Below are positions 61,227 to 64,000 of a DNA stretch of 64,000 nucleotides, one piece after another. The notes below the pieces were generated by a model. It ran no database searches and was not told the DNA's origin. It worked only from the letters and a program-made list of their open reading frames with translations. Position numbers and translations under genes: made by a program. The stretch comes from Daphnia pulex (taxonomy: Eukaryota; Arthropoda; Branchiopoda; Diplostraca; Daphniidae): assembly GCF_021134715.1 (NCBI RefSeq), contig NC_060022.1, positions 2,423,001 through 2,487,000 on the forward strand. The letters run 5' to 3'. Position 1 is the stretch's first letter; the number at the start of each line of letters is the position of its first letter.

Positions 61227-64000
61227 TTCTATCTTCTTTTTCCTACTATCTTCTTTTTCCTACTATCTTCTTTTTCCTACTATCTTCTTTTTCCTACTAT
61301 CTTCTTTTTCCTACTATCTTCTTTTTCCTACTATCTTCTTTTTCCTACTATCTTCTTTTTCCTACTATCTTCTTTTTCCTACTATCTTCTTTTTCCTACT
61401 ATCTTCTTTTTCCTACTATCTTCTTTTTCCTACTATCTTCTTTTTCCTACTATCTTCTTTTTCCTACTATCTTCTTTTTCCTACTATCTTCTTTTTCCTA
61501 CTATCTTCTTTTTCCTACTATCTTCTTTTTCCTACTATCTTCTTTTTCCTACTATCTTCTTTTTCCTACTATCTTCTTTTTCCTACTATCTTCTTTTTCC
61601 TACTATCTTCTTTTTCCTACTATCTTCTTTTTCCTACTATCTTCTTTTTCCTACTATCTTCTTTTTCCTACTATCTTCTTTTTCCTACTATCTTCTTTTT
61701 CCTACTATCTTCTTTTTCCTACTATCTTCTTTTTCCTACTATCTTCTTTTTCCTACTATCTTCTTTTTCCTACTATCTTCTTTTTCCTACTATCTTCTTT
61801 TTCCTACTATCTTCTTTTTCCTACTATCTTCTTTTTCCTACTATCTTCTTTTTCCTACTATCTTCTTTTTCCTACTATCTTCTTTTTCCTACTATCTTCT
61901 TTTTCCTACTATCTTCTTTTTCCTACTATCTTCTTTTTCCTACTATCTTCTTTTTCCTACTATCTTCTTTTTCCTACTATCTTCTTTTTCCTACTATCTT
62001 CTTTTTCCTACTATCTTCTTTTTCCTACTATCTTCTTTTTCCTACTATCTTCTTTTTCCTACTATCTTCTTTTTCCTACTATCTTCTTTTTCCTACTATC
62101 TTCTTTTTCCTACTATCTTCTTTTTCCTACTATCTTCTTTTTCCTACTATCTTCTTTTTCCTACTATCTTCTTTTTCCTACTATCTTCTTTTTCCTACTA
62201 TCTTCTTTTTCCTACTATCTTCTTTTTCCTACTATCTTCTTTTTCCTACTATCTTCTTTTTCCTACTATCTTCTTTTTCCTACTATCTTCTTTTTCCTAC
62301 TATCTTCTTTTTCCTACTATCTTCTTTTTCCTACTATCTTCTTTTTCCTACTATCTTCTTTTTCCTACTATCTTCTTTTTCCTACTATCTTCTTTTTCCT
62401 ACTATCTTCTTTTTCCTACTATCTTCTTTTTCCTACTATCTTCTTTTTCCTACTATCTTCTTTTTCCTACTATCTTCTTTTTCCTACTATCTTCTTTTTC
62501 CTACTATCTTCTTTTTCCTACTATCTTCTTTTTCCTACTATCTTCTTTTTCCTACTATCTTCTTTTTCCTACTATCTTCTTTTTCCTACTATCTTCTTTT
62601 TCCTACTATCTTCTTTTTCCTACTATCTTCTTTTTCCTACTATCTTCTTTTTCCTACTATCTTCTTTTTCCTACTATCTTCTTTTTCCTACTATCTTCTT
62701 TTTCCTACTATCTTCTTTTTCCTACTATCTTCTTTTTCCTACTATCTTCTTTTTCCTACTATCTTCTTTTTCCTACTATCTTCTTTTTCCTACTATCTTC
62801 TTTTTCCTACTATCTTCTTTTTCCTACTATCTTCTTTTTCCTACTATCTTCTTTTTCCTACTATCTTCTTTTTCCTACTATCTTCTTTTTCCTACTATCT
62901 TCTTTTTCCTACTATCTTCTTTTTCCTACTATCTTCTTTTTCCTACTATCTTCTTTTTCCTACTATCTTCTTTTTCCTACTATCTTCTTTTTCCTACTAT
63001 CTTCTTTTTCCTACTATCTTCTTTTTCCTACTATCTTCTTTTTCCTACTATCTTCTTTTTCCTACTATCTTCTTTTTCCTACTATCTTCTTTTTCCTACT
63101 ATCTTCTTTTTCCTACTATCTTCTTTTTCCTACTATCTTCTTTTTCCTACTATCTTCTTTTTCCTACTATCTTCTTTTTCCTACTATCTTCTTTTTCCTA
63201 CTATCTTCTTTTTCCTACTATCTTCTTTTTCCTACTATCTTCTTTTTCCTACTATCTTCTTTTTCCTACTATCTTCTTTTTCCTACTATCTTCTTTTTCC
63301 TACTATCTTCTTTTTCCTACTATCTTCTTTTTCCTACTATCTTCTTTTTCCTACTATCTTCTTTTTCCTACTATCTTCTTTTTCCTACTATCTTCTTTTT
63401 CCTACTATCTTCTTTTTCCTACTATCTTCTTTTTCCTACTATCTTCTTTTTCCTACTATCTTCTTTTTCCTACTATCTTCTTTTTCCTACTATCTTCTTT
63501 TTCCTACTATCTTCTTTTTCCTACTATCTTCTTTTTCCTACTATCTTCTTTTTCCTACTATCTTCTTTTTCCTACTATCTTCTTTTTCCTACTATCTTCT
63601 TTTTCCTACTATCTTCTTTTTCCTACTATCTTCTTTTTCCTACTATCTTCTTTTTCCTACTATCTTCTTTTTCCTACTATCTTCTTTTTCCTACTATCTT
63701 CTTTTTCCTACTATCTTCTTTTTCCTACTATCTTCTTTTTCCTACTATCTTCTTTTTCCTACTATCTTCTTTTTCCTACTATCTTCTTTTTCCTACTATC
63801 TTCTTTTTCCTACTATCTTCTTTTTCCTACTATCTTCTTTTTCCTACTATCTTCTTTTTCCTACTATCTTCTTTTTCCTACTATCTTCTTTTTCCTACTA
63901 TCTTCTTTTTCCTACTATCTTCTTTTTCCTACTATCTTCTTTTTCCTACTATCTTCTTTTTCCTACTATCTTCTTTTTCCTACTATCTTCTTTTTCCTAC
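61227..64000. repeat. 17-bp minisatellite (TACTATCTTCTTTTTCC)n, about 163 copies, runs off the window
   Basis: The period is exactly 17 bp. Lines 1,020 bp apart in the sequence are identical, and I see no variant unit after 61,244; the first unit differs by one base. The strand shown is almost pure pyrimidine apart from two A per unit. It contains no spacers, so it is not a CRISPR array. It continues past the right edge. Confidence 0.97.

Noticed and set aside
61227..64000. CRISPR-like periodicity
   Set aside because: The 17-bp units are contiguous without spacers in a eukaryotic genome; it is a minisatellite.

Overview
The window looks like nuclear DNA of an arthropod, most likely a branchiopod crustacean such as Daphnia. 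Four lines of evidence point there. The muscleblind zinc fingers and V-ATPase subunit e read like insect orthologues. Calpain-7 and the K2P channel have many short GT-AG introns. Long polypyrimidine and CA/GA microsatellites fill the introns. The right end carries a decayed tandem family of secreted 'YYT'-repeat proteins, which I associate with Daphnia. The species call is an inference.

Region 1 (about 1-45,000, + strand) is dominated by one large gene, muscleblind (mbl), an RNA-binding splicing regulator. Roughly 16 kb of low-complexity upstream DNA precedes the ATG exon at 15,907. Zinc fingers 1 and 2 are split over exons at 15,907-16,101 and 21,992-22,165. A linker exon follows at 23,867-24,076, then exons at 27,912-28,118 and 29,216-29,266. 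A very long Ala/Ser/Gln-rich terminal exon spans 29,746-32,088. About 8 kb further on, two more exons (39,922-40,006 and 40,170-40,312) encode a second CCCH zinc-finger pair with its own stop, probably an alternative 3' end of the same gene. There is also a short alternative terminal exon at 22,554-22,616. A 530-bp non-autonomous hAT-type element (26,587-27,116) with perfect terminal inverted repeats and an 8-bp target duplication sits in an intron.

Region 2 (45,706-53,064) is compact and holds three housekeeping or membrane genes whose reading frames close exactly across every proposed intron. They are calpain-7 (14 coding exons, 804 aa, +), V-ATPase subunit e (3 exons, 84 aa, -) and a two-pore-domain potassium channel (6 exons, 441 aa, +). 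Calpain-7 and V-ATPase e are tail to tail. V-ATPase e and the channel are head to head, about 0.9 kb apart.

Region 3 (about 54,900-60,700) is a tandem array of YYT-repeat gene copies. Four copies keep a near-identical TATA box plus initiator, but the coding parts are broken by lost start codons, frameshifts, stops and exon-1/exon-2 chimeras. Region 4 (about 60,840-64,000) is simple-sequence DNA. A degenerate 25-bp array leads into a highly homogeneous 17-bp minisatellite of about 163 copies that runs off the window end.

The most notable items are the second zinc-finger pair and read-through splice donor in mbl, the hAT MITE, the promoter-conserved but coding-dead YYT array, and the frame-rotating 13-bp repeat inside one of its members.
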